Positions 32,836 to 41,828 of a DNA stretch of 64,000 bases are shown piece by piece. Below the pieces are notes generated by a model. It saw only the letters and a list, made by a program, of their open reading frames with translations, did no database searches and was not told the DNA's origin. Position 1 is the stretch's first letter. Every line of letters starts with the position of its first letter. Both the position numbers and the translations under genes were made by a program. The stretch is from NCBI RefSeq assembly GCF_029852145.1, contig NC_079974.1, forward strand, positions 8,602,348 through 8,666,347, read 5' to 3'. This stretch comes from Microplitis mediator. Lineage: Eukaryota; Arthropoda; Insecta; Hymenoptera; Braconidae.

Positions 32836-34295
32836 CTTTACTTTCTAACAGATCTTTTCCCGTTTTTAAATCATTGCAGTCATTAATACGATTAAATTTA
32901 GCATTCAGATTATGCAAATCTTTTATCGTAGGTAACCTGTTCTTATCTTGAATAATTTTGTTTTGCAAATGTTTTTTATTTGGCTTTAATTTCATTATAT
33001 CGACAACATTTTTCGCAGTTCCTGGAGAGAGTCGTCTATTCTCGGGAAGATAAGAGAAAAAATCCTGTTAATTAGAAATAAGTAAATTTAATATTATAAA
33101 AATTCAAGTAACAAATAATTAAGAATTTTCTTTGTTTACCTTTGAACCTTCATGATATTGATGATCTAAATTGGCTTCAGTAATAACTAATTTCTGTCGG
33201 TCAATTGAAATATAAAATTTTATCATGGCTGAACAACCCATTTTAAATGATCTGTAATCAATGAGAAGTCAATTTAGAAATTTTATAACTGGATTTTTTA
33301 TCAAATTTAACAATTTAAAAAGAAGTTTATAGACGAAAAAATAAAACAAAATTTAAAAAATTGGCGTTAACGATCTAATTTCTGAAATTAAGGCCATATT
33401 CAGACAATGCTCCCCCCACTTTTTTAAAACATTCAATGACTTTAAATTGTAATGACTGTATTAAAATTTTGATAATTAATCAAAAAAATTAAAGCATTAA
33501 TTTAAAAAAAGGGCTACGCAGTTACAATTTCGACGAGATATTGGTTTTTAAGGAAATTATTAAAAGATGATATCAATTAAGAGTTAAATGAAATTTATTA
33601 AATAAATTTCAGTAATATCTTCATGTCAACATTATAAGTTCGAATGTCAAATGATTTAGGCTAAAATTTATTTACCAAATTTCGTTTAATTTCTAATTGA
33701 TAAGAACTATGAGTAATTTTTTTAAAAATCTATATCTCGGCAAAATTGTAACTGCGTTATTCTTTTTTCAGTTAGTGCTGAAATTTTTTAAAAATTAATT
33801 AATTAAATTTTAATACTATTATGACAGTTCATGGTCATTCAATATTTTTAAAAAGTGGGGGGGGGGGCACTGACTGAGAATTCCCTCAGTAGAAATTTAA
33901 TTTTCTTTTATTATTATTAATATTTAAGTGGAAAATTCCAAATGGTAAATAGTATACTAAATTAAACTGATATAATTTAATGATTTGATAAATAATTTTT
34001 ACTGTATAATTTTGAGAGAAATATTATTTCAAATGGACCAATTAGATACTAACCGTGAGAATAGTTGTTTTTGACTTGCGGGTTGATGACTTTGCATGCC
34101 GAATTTACATCTGTATATTAAGTTATAATATTCCAAATCCAAGTTGCATTTATGTTTAAATTTTTCAGGATGTAGTTTATTAGACTTATCTATCGTAAAT
34201 ACTTGTTTTTTTTCTTTTTGGTAATTCGTCATGAAATTTTTAACTTCAGCAAAAGATAAAAACTTCCTTCCAATTAAAGCGTTATAAACATCCAT
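32836..34295 (-). pseudogene. MULE transposase, N-terminal exons 1-3
   Basis: Exon 1 (34305-34054) follows a TTTTTTACAG acceptor; its first ATG is at 34295 (MDVYNALIGRKFLSFAEVKN). It ends TCACG/GTTAGT. Exon 2 (33251-33140) encodes FKMGCSAMIKFYISI and ITEANLDHQYHEGSK, a FAR1/FLYWCH-like zinc module with Cys and a His-x3-His pair. Exon 3 (33064-32836) encodes DFFSYLPENRRLSPGTAKNV and the helical region LPTIKDLHNLNAKFNRIND. All junctions are GT/AG and the phases join correctly, so the N-terminal half is undamaged. This is the DNA-binding end of the transposase. A 5' non-coding exon upstream of 34305 is implied by the acceptor. Confidence 0.8.
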
Positions 34296-34305
34296 CACTT
34301 CTAAT

Positions 34306-35018
34306 CTGTAAAAAAATAATACATTCATTTTCAAACTTTTTTATTTACACAAGAAAAAGTTAAGCTCAGGGACTTGAATATAATTGAAAAAGATTATTAA
34401 TGTGTGATATGACTGTTTGTGATAAATAAATAAGTAAATAAATAAATACGTAGAGACAAATAACCCTATAATGACCCTGAAGTTAGCAGACACTAATTTT
34501 AGAATTTTTAGTGCAACAAATCAATTACAAAAAAACAAAAACTAAAAATATGCACATGTAAAAAATTTAAAAATCTATAGGTGCAATTTTTCAAATAATT
34601 TGTTTTTCTTTTATAATTTATTGTTTAAAAAAAAATCCAAAAATTATTAGGCGTTGGCTAACTTCAGTATTATAACCCTATAAACAAGTCTAAATAACGA
34701 TAAATAGCATATAATTACGGACACATTTGTACTGTTAATTGCTGATTATTACTATTATATAATTATGAAATTATTTAAACTTAAAATTAAAAATAAAGAA
34801 TAAATTATACAAATTACTTGTTATTTACCTTGTATATTGAGGTTAAAAAAGTTGAATCTTTAGTAACTTCGCGCTGATGTAAGTATCCAATCAGAAGAAT
34901 TGGAGTGTTGCTAAAGTAGATCTATAGAATTCAGCTTTAACGGCTGTGATATATATAACTGATTCCAAACTTTACATGACTACACTAGTCAAATCACAAT
35001 TTACGTTTAGTTATTTAA

Positions 35019-35093
<75 letters not shown>
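34306..35093. other. Upstream region of the MULE genes, with a small MITE at about 34463-34682
   Basis: This is the left part of the divergent intergenic region. A small element is visible: CCCTGAAGTTAGC near 34479 is mirrored by GGCTAACTTCAG near 34658, with ACCCTATAA on both outer flanks (34464 and 34675). A TA repeat (35020-35093) follows. No gene. Confidence 0.5.
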
Positions 35094-35095
<2 letters not shown>

Positions 35096-36379
35096 AAACG
35101 AAGTTGAGGTCCACCCCTCTAGTAGGGATGAATCGACCGTCCGTTACCCATTTAAATTAAATGGGCCCATGTCCCTTTTAGCTAATGAGCTAATAATTCG
35201 GTAACTGATCCTGGTGTTACCCGGTTCGTAAGGACCAAACGACCGGTTGGCTGTAAATTTATATATGCAAAGGCATATAAAGGATCGGGAGTCGTGGGGC
35301 TTGTTATAGGGTATTAATATACCAGAAAGAGATAGTAGACTACAGGTGTTTGCAAAATAAGCCAAACTAGTGAGAAGCACAATAATTACAAAGGTATAAT
35401 AATAGTATTATTATACTTACCTGTGAGGTGTTGATTCACTGGTATTGATGATTGAGAGCAATAGATAATTAAGACAATTGTGAGCTCTGTATCACAATTG
35501 TCTGGTATGGCTACAAGCAGGTATTGTAGATGATTATCGCGGCAGGTACGCGCTTCTGTAAGCAGGTATTACAGGGTAAATCGCGGCAGGTACGCGCTTC
35601 CACAAGCAGGTATTGTGGGATGAGGTCGTGGCAGGTACACGCTTCTACGAGCAGGTATCGTAGGATGATATCGTGGCAGGTACACGCTTCTACGAGCAGG
35701 TATCGTAGGAAAGGAGTGCAGCAGGTATGCACCTCTACAAGCAGGTATTGTAGGAAAATGTCGCGGCAGGTACGCGCTTCCACAAGCAGGTATTGTGGGA
35801 AAAGGTCGTGGCAGGTACACGCTTCTACAAGCAGGTATTGTAGGAAAAGGATGCAGCAGGTATACATCCTACGGGGTTACCGTCTTCTATAGGCAGGTAC
35901 TATAGGCTAGGGTGAGGATACAGCAGGTATGCACCTCTACGGGGTTACCGTCTTCTACAGGAAGGTATGTAGGCTAGGAAGTGTAGGTAGTTCTACGAGA
36001 GAATAATCATTGAAGTTAATGATTATTCAATTAATTAAAAAGTATACTTAAATACTACTGAATACTCAGGCGTAGACAGGTAAGAGTTAAAAGAAAAGAG
36101 TTAAAAAGATAAACTGTATTTATTATATAGACATAGTGATAGTAAAGTTGAAGAAAAGCTGAGTAATTAGCGGCGCGCAGGCCTTCTTATAGATTCACGT
36201 CGATGCTGACGCGTCGACGTGATGCGCATCCCTTCCATTTGAAATATAAATGGAGAGGGATTATTAAATAATAATAATAATTGAAGGTAATCTAATGGTA
36301 AATCAGGTAACACATGGTAATTACTCATGGTAACTGCCTATTATCATGGCACGATAAGGAGGTATTCATAAACCTCGTT

Positions 36380-36382
<3 letters not shown>
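35094..36382. mobile_element. Solo LTR of 1.29 kb in a TA repeat
   Basis: It begins TGAAACGAAGTTGAGG and ends AAACCTCGTTACA, so the termini are TG...CA and nearly inverted copies (TGTAACGAGG would be perfect). Both flanks are TA repeat, so the target duplication is unreadable. It contains the 45 bp minisatellite described separately and no gag or pol. Right of it, TGTAACGAGGTTTATA recurs three times between TA tracts (36430-36530), as if the LTR edge and TA repeat had been amplified together. Confidence 0.6.
35515..35870. repeat. 45 bp minisatellite, about 7.5 copies
   Basis: Each unit has the form GCAGGTACGCGCTTC..CAAGCAGGTATTGTAGGA with a variable tail; successive units start at about 35543, 35587, 35632, 35677, 35722, 35767 and 35812. 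Because 45 is a multiple of three, both strands stay open for about 120 codons; I regard those frames as by-products. Inside each unit GCAGGTA itself occurs twice. Confidence 0.9.
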
Positions 36383-36433
<51 letters not shown>

Positions 36434-36477
36434 AACGAGGTTTATATATATATATAAATATATATATATTGTAACGA

Positions 36478-36517
<40 letters not shown>

Positions 36518-36522
36518 AACGA

Positions 36523-36559
<37 letters not shown>

Positions 36560-36912
36560 TAGTAAGGAGATTGATGATATATGAAAAAAAAAGGAAGAAA
36601 GTAACCGATTCCCCCCTTTTTTAAATCAAAGCTATTACGTAATTGGCGTGCCAACAAATAGAATTATCGTCATAATCCAAGTAATACCTTTGAATAAATA
36701 TTCATATTAATTTTTCGTTATTTGTAAGTATATATACGTTCACAAGCTTTAATTTTGACTATTTATTTACATTGATTAATCATTTTATACAATAACGACG
36801 CTCATAGATGCGCGTTTAAGAATGGCCGGCTTTACAAAAGGGGCGACTTTTCTCAACTTGACAGAATTTTCAATTAAATTAATAGAATTTCAATCATCAA
36901 CAAAGTATTTTT
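36383..36912. other. TA repeats with TGTAACGAGGTTTA islands; upstream of the repeat-PHD gene
   Basis: Long TA tracts from 36383 to 36555 are interrupted by three TGTAACGAGGTTTA islands. The rest (36556-36912) is AT-rich and would hold the promoter and 5' leader of the gene at 36913. Nothing else recognised. Confidence 0.6.
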
Positions 36913-37384
36913 ATGCAAGGTCAGCATCCAAGTAATACAGTCGAAACAGGTGTTAATTCGCTGAATACAAGTGATACTGACTTACTCCCTGCAGCAGAAA
37001 AGTTTGAACGCATGATTACACTGCAGCATCCAAGTAATGCAGTCGAAACAGCTGTTAATTCGCTGAATACAAGTGATATTGAATTACTTTCTGCAGCAGA
37101 AGAAGTTGAACGTATGATTATTCTGCAGCAATCAAGCATTACAGTGGATGCAGCTGTTAATTCACTGAATACAAGTGATACTGACTTACTCCCTGCAGCA
37201 GAAAAGTTTGAACGCATGATTACACTGCAGCATCCAAGTAATGCAGTCGAAACAGCTGTTAATTCGCTGAATACAAGTGATATTGAATTACTTTCTGCAG
37301 CAGAAGAAGTTGAACGTATGATTATTTTGCAGCAATCAAGCAATACAGTGGATGCAGCTGTTAATTCACTGAATACAAGTGATA
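36913..37384 (+). CDS. Repeat-PHD protein, N-terminal part (34-residue repeats)
   Basis: Starts at an ATG and consists entirely of tandem 34-residue units (102 bp) of the form MITLQHPSNAVETAVNSLNT followed by SDIELLSAAEEVER. Units alternate between two types, so the higher-order repeat is 68 residues (204 bp), and successive pairs are almost identical. Each unit looks like one or two amphipathic helices. The frame is cut after codon 157 by a 697 bp retroelement fragment with a 14 bp target duplication; removing it joins this part in frame to 38096-39168, giving a protein of about 515 residues. The gene shares its C-terminal module with the MULE transposase on the other side of the element, and its function is not known. 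Perhaps an accessory or chromatin-targeting protein; that is inference. Confidence 0.7.
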
Positions 37385-38081
37385 ATTAATTAATTAATGT
37401 AACGTGGACCTAAGTCCGCTTCCGCCAACCGGAAGCCGAGGCCTCGCCCTTTTGGGCATACTCGCGTTGCGTAATCCCATCTCTTCTACCCAGACGACAC
37501 TCCCAGTCGAAACCAAGAGTGGACATTTACCGGGGGTATAATCAAAAATCCCCACTGCGTGTGGTATCTAACCACAGCCACCACGAGTCCTACCTCACTC
37601 GGCCCCCCATTCCTTCCATCCCAGGAAATAAAGAGACTCTGACCGAAATGGGGCTTGGAACGGGGCCCCCATGGTACCAATTCCATGTATTGGTCTACAG
37701 GCTGCAGATAAGTGGTGAGTTGCAGCATAACTCATTACCCTAAAAGGGTTTCTTCCACATTATCCCACTTGGATCGTAGGATGGCCACTAATAAAGATTG
37801 CCCTCTACCGTCATCCCCAAGTGATTATCATTTGCTAACTATAGCTTGTGATAGTATTCTGTACGGGCTTGTATACCTTAGAAGTTTAAGACAGTCAAAA
37901 GGGTAGGTCTCACCCGCGCAGTGGTACCTATTGGCTTCCTGCAACCACGGAGTTGCCACATGTTACAAGGTGCAAAACAAGTGGGCACCGCTAACGGTTG
38001 GAGTAATAGTCTCAGAACCCGCGAAGAGGGTGGTACTTGCTTGTTCTGACACCCCCTAGAGGGCGCCAAAACCTCTTCTGA
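37385..38081 (-). mobile_element. 3' fragment of a non-LTR retrotransposon (or SINE)
   Basis: On the minus strand the insert runs from TCAGAAGAGGTTTTGGC to a tail of ATTAATTAATTAAT. The 14 bp GAATACAAGTGATA is present at both borders (37371-37384 and 38082-38095). A long target duplication plus a short simple-repeat tail is the mark of target-primed reverse transcription. The sequence is GC-rich with several short frames but no reverse transcriptase, so it is a 5'-truncated LINE 3' end or a SINE. It splits the repeat-PHD gene. Confidence 0.8.
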
Positions 38082-38095
38082 GAATACAAGTGATA

Positions 38096-39168
38096 CTGAC
38101 TTACTCCCTGCAGCAGAAAAGTTTGAACGCATGATTACACTGCAGCATCCAAGTAATACAGTCGAAACAGGTGTTAATTCGCTGAATACAAGTGATACTG
38201 ACTTACTCCTTGCAGCAGAAAAGTTTGAACGCATGATTACACTGCAGCATCCAAGCAATACAGTCGAAACAGCTGTTAATTCGCTGAATACAAGTGATAT
38301 TGAATTACTTTCTGCAGCAGAAGAAGTTGAACGTATGATTATTTTGCAGCAATCAAGCAATACAGTGGATGCAGCTGTTAATTCACTGAATACGAGTGAT
38401 ACTGAATTACTTTCTGCAGCAGAAGAAGTTAAACGTATGATTACACTGCCACAATCAATCAATACAGTGGAAAAAGTTGTTAATTCTTTGACTATTACTA
38501 ACGCTCAATTACTTTCTGCTGCAGAAGAAGTTAGACGAAAGATTACAGTGCAGCGACCAAGCGATACTGCGAATACAACCGTTAATTCATTGACTACAAC
38601 TGATACTAAGCAACTTTCTGAAGCAGAAGGCGCTAAATACATGATTATACTTCAAAAGCCAAGTAAAGCAGATGACAAAGCTGTTACTGATGGGAATCTT
38701 CTTTCCATAAAGAAATGTGTTCGACAAACTAAAGAAACTAACCCTGTTAATACCAACAAACCTTCAGCGTTTGTTATAAAAACAGAAGTAGATAAAGTTA
38801 AAACTATGTTAAAATGGTTACACCCAACTGACTCAATGATAGAGGCCACGTTAAAAAATGAATATAAAGTAAAATTGAATGACCTTAGTATTACTACAAA
38901 AACTATCAAAGATAGTTTTGTTGAAATGATAGTTGACATTGATTTATTGAAACCGTACGTGGCTCGGGGATGTTTTATTAAGATAAAAAATTACGTTGAT
39001 CAGAAAAAAAAATTGAATGTATGGATGTGCAATTTATGTAATGTTATCTGTGAGGACAGATCTGTTTTTTGTGATTGTTGCTGCTGCTGGTACCATTTTG
39101 AATGTGTAACAATCAAAGCAACACCTAGAGCAAAGTTCTGGTTTTGTCCTGATTGTAAGAAACAATAA
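38096..39168 (+). CDS. Repeat-PHD protein, C-terminal part with PHD finger
   Basis: Continues the 34-residue repeats for about six more units, which become increasingly degenerate toward the C-terminus, and ends in a module shared with the MULE transposase: MLKWLHPTDSMIEATLKNEY, KLNDLSITTKTIKDSF, DLLKPYVARGCFIKIKN and a PHD finger (WMCNLCNVICEDRSVFCDCC, WYHFEC, FWFCPDCKKQ). The PHD Cys4-His-Cys3 ligands are all visible. PHD fingers usually read histone H3 tails, so the protein may direct the transposon or its products to chromatin; that is inference from the family. No frameshift in this part. The first ATG here (38131) is not the real start: the frame joins 36913-37384 once the inserted retroelement is removed. 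Confidence 0.75.
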
Positions 39169-40369
39169 ATTGTTCTTGAAAAAACAATAAGGATATATTC
39201 AATATAAGATTATCTTTATTCTTTTAATAATTTTACTATGTTTGAAGTATTTAACGTTGTTACTTGATTTTGAATATTTAATTACTACTAAATAAGATTT
39301 ATACTTATCTGTTTATTACTCCATGATTTGATAAATTTAAACACTTGATAATTTGTTTTACTTAGCAACGATATGTTCTTTGTGATTATCACTGCTTCTA
39401 ATACCACTTTTAATAAGTAACAATCGAAGCTAAAATCAAGAACAAAGTTCTAGTTTTGTCCAGATTATAAAAATAAAAAAAAATTGTTCTTTAAAACAGT
39501 ATAAGGAAATATTTAAAATAAGATTATAGTTATTTTCGAATAATTTTATTATGGTTTAAGTATTGTTAATATTGATAAGCAATATTTGATATTTAGTTAT
39601 GATAAAAATAAATGTCATACTTATCTGGTTAGTGCTCTAATATTTTATATAGCATAAACACTTGATAATATGTTTTACATCAATAATATTTTTTATATTA
39701 ACAGAACCCTTTATGTTTTGTTTAACTGGCGAAAACTTTTAAATTAGACGCACTTGAAGTGACATGTAAAATTGCAAAACTTGTTTAAAAATAAAATCAA
39801 CAACCATAATAATAAAATCGTTACAATTACTTTACGCTAATGATAAGCCATAATCAAATGAATAATTAATTTAAGAATTAAATTTGAGAGTTATAAATTA
39901 ATAAATGACAAATTAATATTATTTATTATTATCATTATTATTATTATTAGTATTGTTATTATTATTATTATTATTTATTATTTATTATTATTGTTACTAT
40001 TATTAATGAATGTGAACGTAGCAGACATCAGACAAATTTAAAATTATAAATAAATAGAGTAAATAATTAAAAAGATAATATTTATAAGAAATGCAGTTAT
40101 TAATTTTAAAATTTTTTAAATGCACACTCTGTTTTAAATTTTATTTTATCAATTCTTTACTCTATTTATTAATAACTTTAAATTTGTCTGATGTCTTCTG
40201 TGTTCACACTCATTTATTATTATTATTATTATTATTAAAAGTGAATTTTAGTAGCTCATTATAATTTTAAATCAAATGTAAAATATGGTGATACGCGCCT
40301 TATAAATTCGTCTACTGTATATATTATCTCTACTTTAATATAGAGTGTATAGTGTGTACAGAATATTGA
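39169..40369. other. 3' flank of the repeat-PHD gene, with duplicated gene end, TTA repeats and a palindrome
   Basis: Contains a decayed tandem copy of the PHD gene end (39361-39700, listed separately), TTA microsatellites at 39920-40000 and 40209-40238, and between them an imperfect inverted repeat: TGTGAACGTAGCAGACATCAG (20 of these at 40010) mirrored by CTGATGTCTTCTGTGTTCACA near 40185, with AATAGAGTAAA mirrored by TTTACTCTATT. This 200 bp structure may be a small MITE. No gene. Confidence 0.55.
39361..39700 (+). pseudogene. Decayed tandem duplicate of the PHD gene end
   Basis: Shows the same word order as 39050-39380 about 312 bp upstream: TTCTTTGTGATTATCACTGC for the PHD cysteines, AACAAAGTTCTAGTTTTGTC for the FWFCP codons, then TTGTTCTT and the AT-rich 3' flank up to CATACTTATCTGG. 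The reading frame is lost (Cys and Trp codons mutated). A local duplication of the gene's 3' end is the simplest reading. Confidence 0.65.
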
Positions 40370-40416
40370 CGGTCAGTTATGGTCACTTACGTACGGTGCC
40401 GTGCACGGGTAAGTGC
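40370..40416 (-). repeat. Right MULE terminal inverted repeat
   Basis: CGGTCAGTTATGGTCACTTA, then ACGGTGCCGTGCACGGGTAAGTGC; the inverse of 22025-22072, with scattered differences. Confidence 0.75.
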
Positions 40417-40851
40417 GAATAGATTTTTCGTTTTTTTAAGTAATACTTGAGCTTCCTCTAGGTATCTTCTGGATGTTGAAAATATTTGGCTATTTCCAGA
40501 ATTTCTGTTGATTGAAAGATTTCTTGTATTTAAAAAAATTTTTTAAATAATTTATATTACTCATAAAAAAAGAGGTATCTGCACTCCCCTTGAGTATAGT
40601 TGTAGACAAAAAATTATTTTTTTGTGCGTATAGATTTTATGTTGAAAAGCCCTTACGGGCGTACACCTATTCACAATACATTTATAAGAGAGTATGCATG
40701 TGTGCGTACGGGTGTAATACCCAAAAGTATGTATAGCTGCGACTCAGCGGGACCCTATTCCCCTTCAATCTCTCTTTCTGTGCTTCTCTTTCTATCTTCC
40801 ACTTTGTCTACCTCTCATCTACCGTTAGATCAACCTCTATTCTTTCCCGAC
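40417..40851. other. Region before the aligned LTR part, possibly U3 of the 5' LTR
   Basis: 435 bp before the part of the 5' LTR that aligns with the 3' LTR. It contains pyrimidine-rich CTCTCTTTCTGTGCTTCTCT-like sequence (40768-40830) and GCGACTCAGCGGGACCC. The 3' LTR has unrelated sequence at this position, so either the U3 of one LTR was replaced or this is flanking DNA. No coding frame worth calling (76 codons at 40624 is of low complexity). Confidence 0.4.
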
Positions 40852-41070
40852 TAATAATTGAGTAGATTTGAGAATGTATAGCCGTAAGATGTTTCATCTA
40901 ATTTGTATTTGTTGTCTGATCGAATGAGTGCGGGTTTTTCTCATTGCGAGAACCTCACTGTGTTGTCCTAGTAATATAAATTTTGTAGAGGCCAGCCTAA
41001 GCCAGGGTTCAACCCGCGAATTCTGGTGGCTGCTGGTAAAAATCGCGAGTACAGAAAGCGATTTTTCTCA
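40852..41070 (+). mobile_element. 5' LTR (conserved part) of Gypsy-class element 1
   Basis: 219 bp, from TAATAATT to TCTCA, matched without indels by 50581-50799 with about a dozen substitutions (roughly 5 percent). It ends two bases before the primer-binding site. The true LTR start is not defined because similarity between the two LTRs breaks off abruptly at 40852/50581. Confidence 0.8.
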
Positions 41071-41072
41071 AC

Positions 41073-41090
41073 TGGCGCTCGAACAGGGAC
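41073..41090 (+). promoter_or_regulatory. Primer-binding site, tRNA-Lys type
   Basis: TGGCGCTCGAACAGGGAC. This is the tRNA-Lys3-type primer-binding sequence with one mismatch, placed two bases after the LTR, as expected for minus-strand DNA priming. Among insect Gypsy elements the Osvaldo/Ulysses/Woot group is known to use tRNA-Lys. Confidence 0.85.
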
Positions 41091-41828
41091 TTCGCAAATT
41101 AATTTCAATCAGACAGACGGTAAAGTTGTGTGAACTTCCTTAAGGCAAATAAATAATTAAAAATTCTCAATAATTTGACTTAACTTCCTAATTGGCAAAA
41201 TACTGGCAATTATTTATTTCATTTCATTATTCATTCATCATTCATGATCTGATGAAATTTTATTTTCCGCTTAGTATTTATTATTTAAAATATTAATAAT
41301 CTTTATAAATAAGTCATTATAATATTGTGTGCCGGATCGTCATTGTCATAATCCTTTGTCTTGAACTCCTGACCTTGAGCGTATATGCACTACGCACTTC
41401 GTTACCTGACACCCAAATATTCACCTAACTTAGTATAATATTCTTAATATTATTTTAAAAGTAAAATCGTCAATAAAATTTTACAAGTAAATTCTTGTAC
41501 TATAAAACCTTTCGGAATAAACATTAGTCATAATTAATCAAATCTGTTGTACAGTATATAAGAGATCACTTTGTTTGAGTTTTGGTTAAGTCTTTGTTAA
41601 AAACAAAATCAAAAATTTTAAGTTTAAATTATTCATCACTAAACTAAATTCTTTATAGTCGATAATATATCACAATAAAGTAAATAACTTTCATTTAAAA
41701 TTAAACTTTACTTTCCGAAATTATTTGTTCATTGCTTATAATAATCTGTCGATTCCAAATAAATTAGTTTCTTAAGGATTAAAATTAAAATAAAATCCCG
41801 GAATCATCGTTATAATTAATTAGTCATC

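Larger units (their letters stand above)
22025..40416. mobile_element. Two-gene Mutator-like (MULE) transposon with nested insertions
   Basis: The ends are matching inverted repeats of about 48 bp, both starting GCACTTA and containing CCGTGCAC and a GTGACCA.AACTGACCG phrase. Between them lie a MULE transposase with SWIM and PHD motifs (minus strand) and a repeat-PHD gene (plus strand), arranged back to back with their 3' ends facing the termini. The 3' flanks (22890-23127 and 39480-39700) and the PHD regions are inverted copies of each other. Four later insertions account for about 8.6 kb of the 18.4 kb, which leaves an ancestral element of about 9.8 kb. No convincing 8-11 bp target duplication is visible (AGTCTAAAG left, GAATAGATT right), so the two termini could have had separate histories. 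Confidence 0.7.

Noticed and set aside
35530..35892. Open frames of about 120 codons on both strands over the minisatellite
   Set aside because: The repeat unit is 45 bp, a multiple of three, so open frames are expected on both strands; there is no conserved domain.
35020..36555. TA tracts as a possible CRISPR-like or satellite array
   Set aside because: Simple microsatellites with a few islands of TGTAACGAGGTTTA; there are no spacers of regular size.
36921..37343. A 140-codon open frame on the minus strand opposite the repeat gene
   Set aside because: Mirror of the in-frame 102 bp repeats; the plus strand has the ATG and continues into a PHD finger.
40990..41040. GGTTCAACCC in the LTR resembles a tRNA B-box
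   Set aside because: No A-box at the right distance and no cloverleaf could be folded; it is part of both LTR copies.
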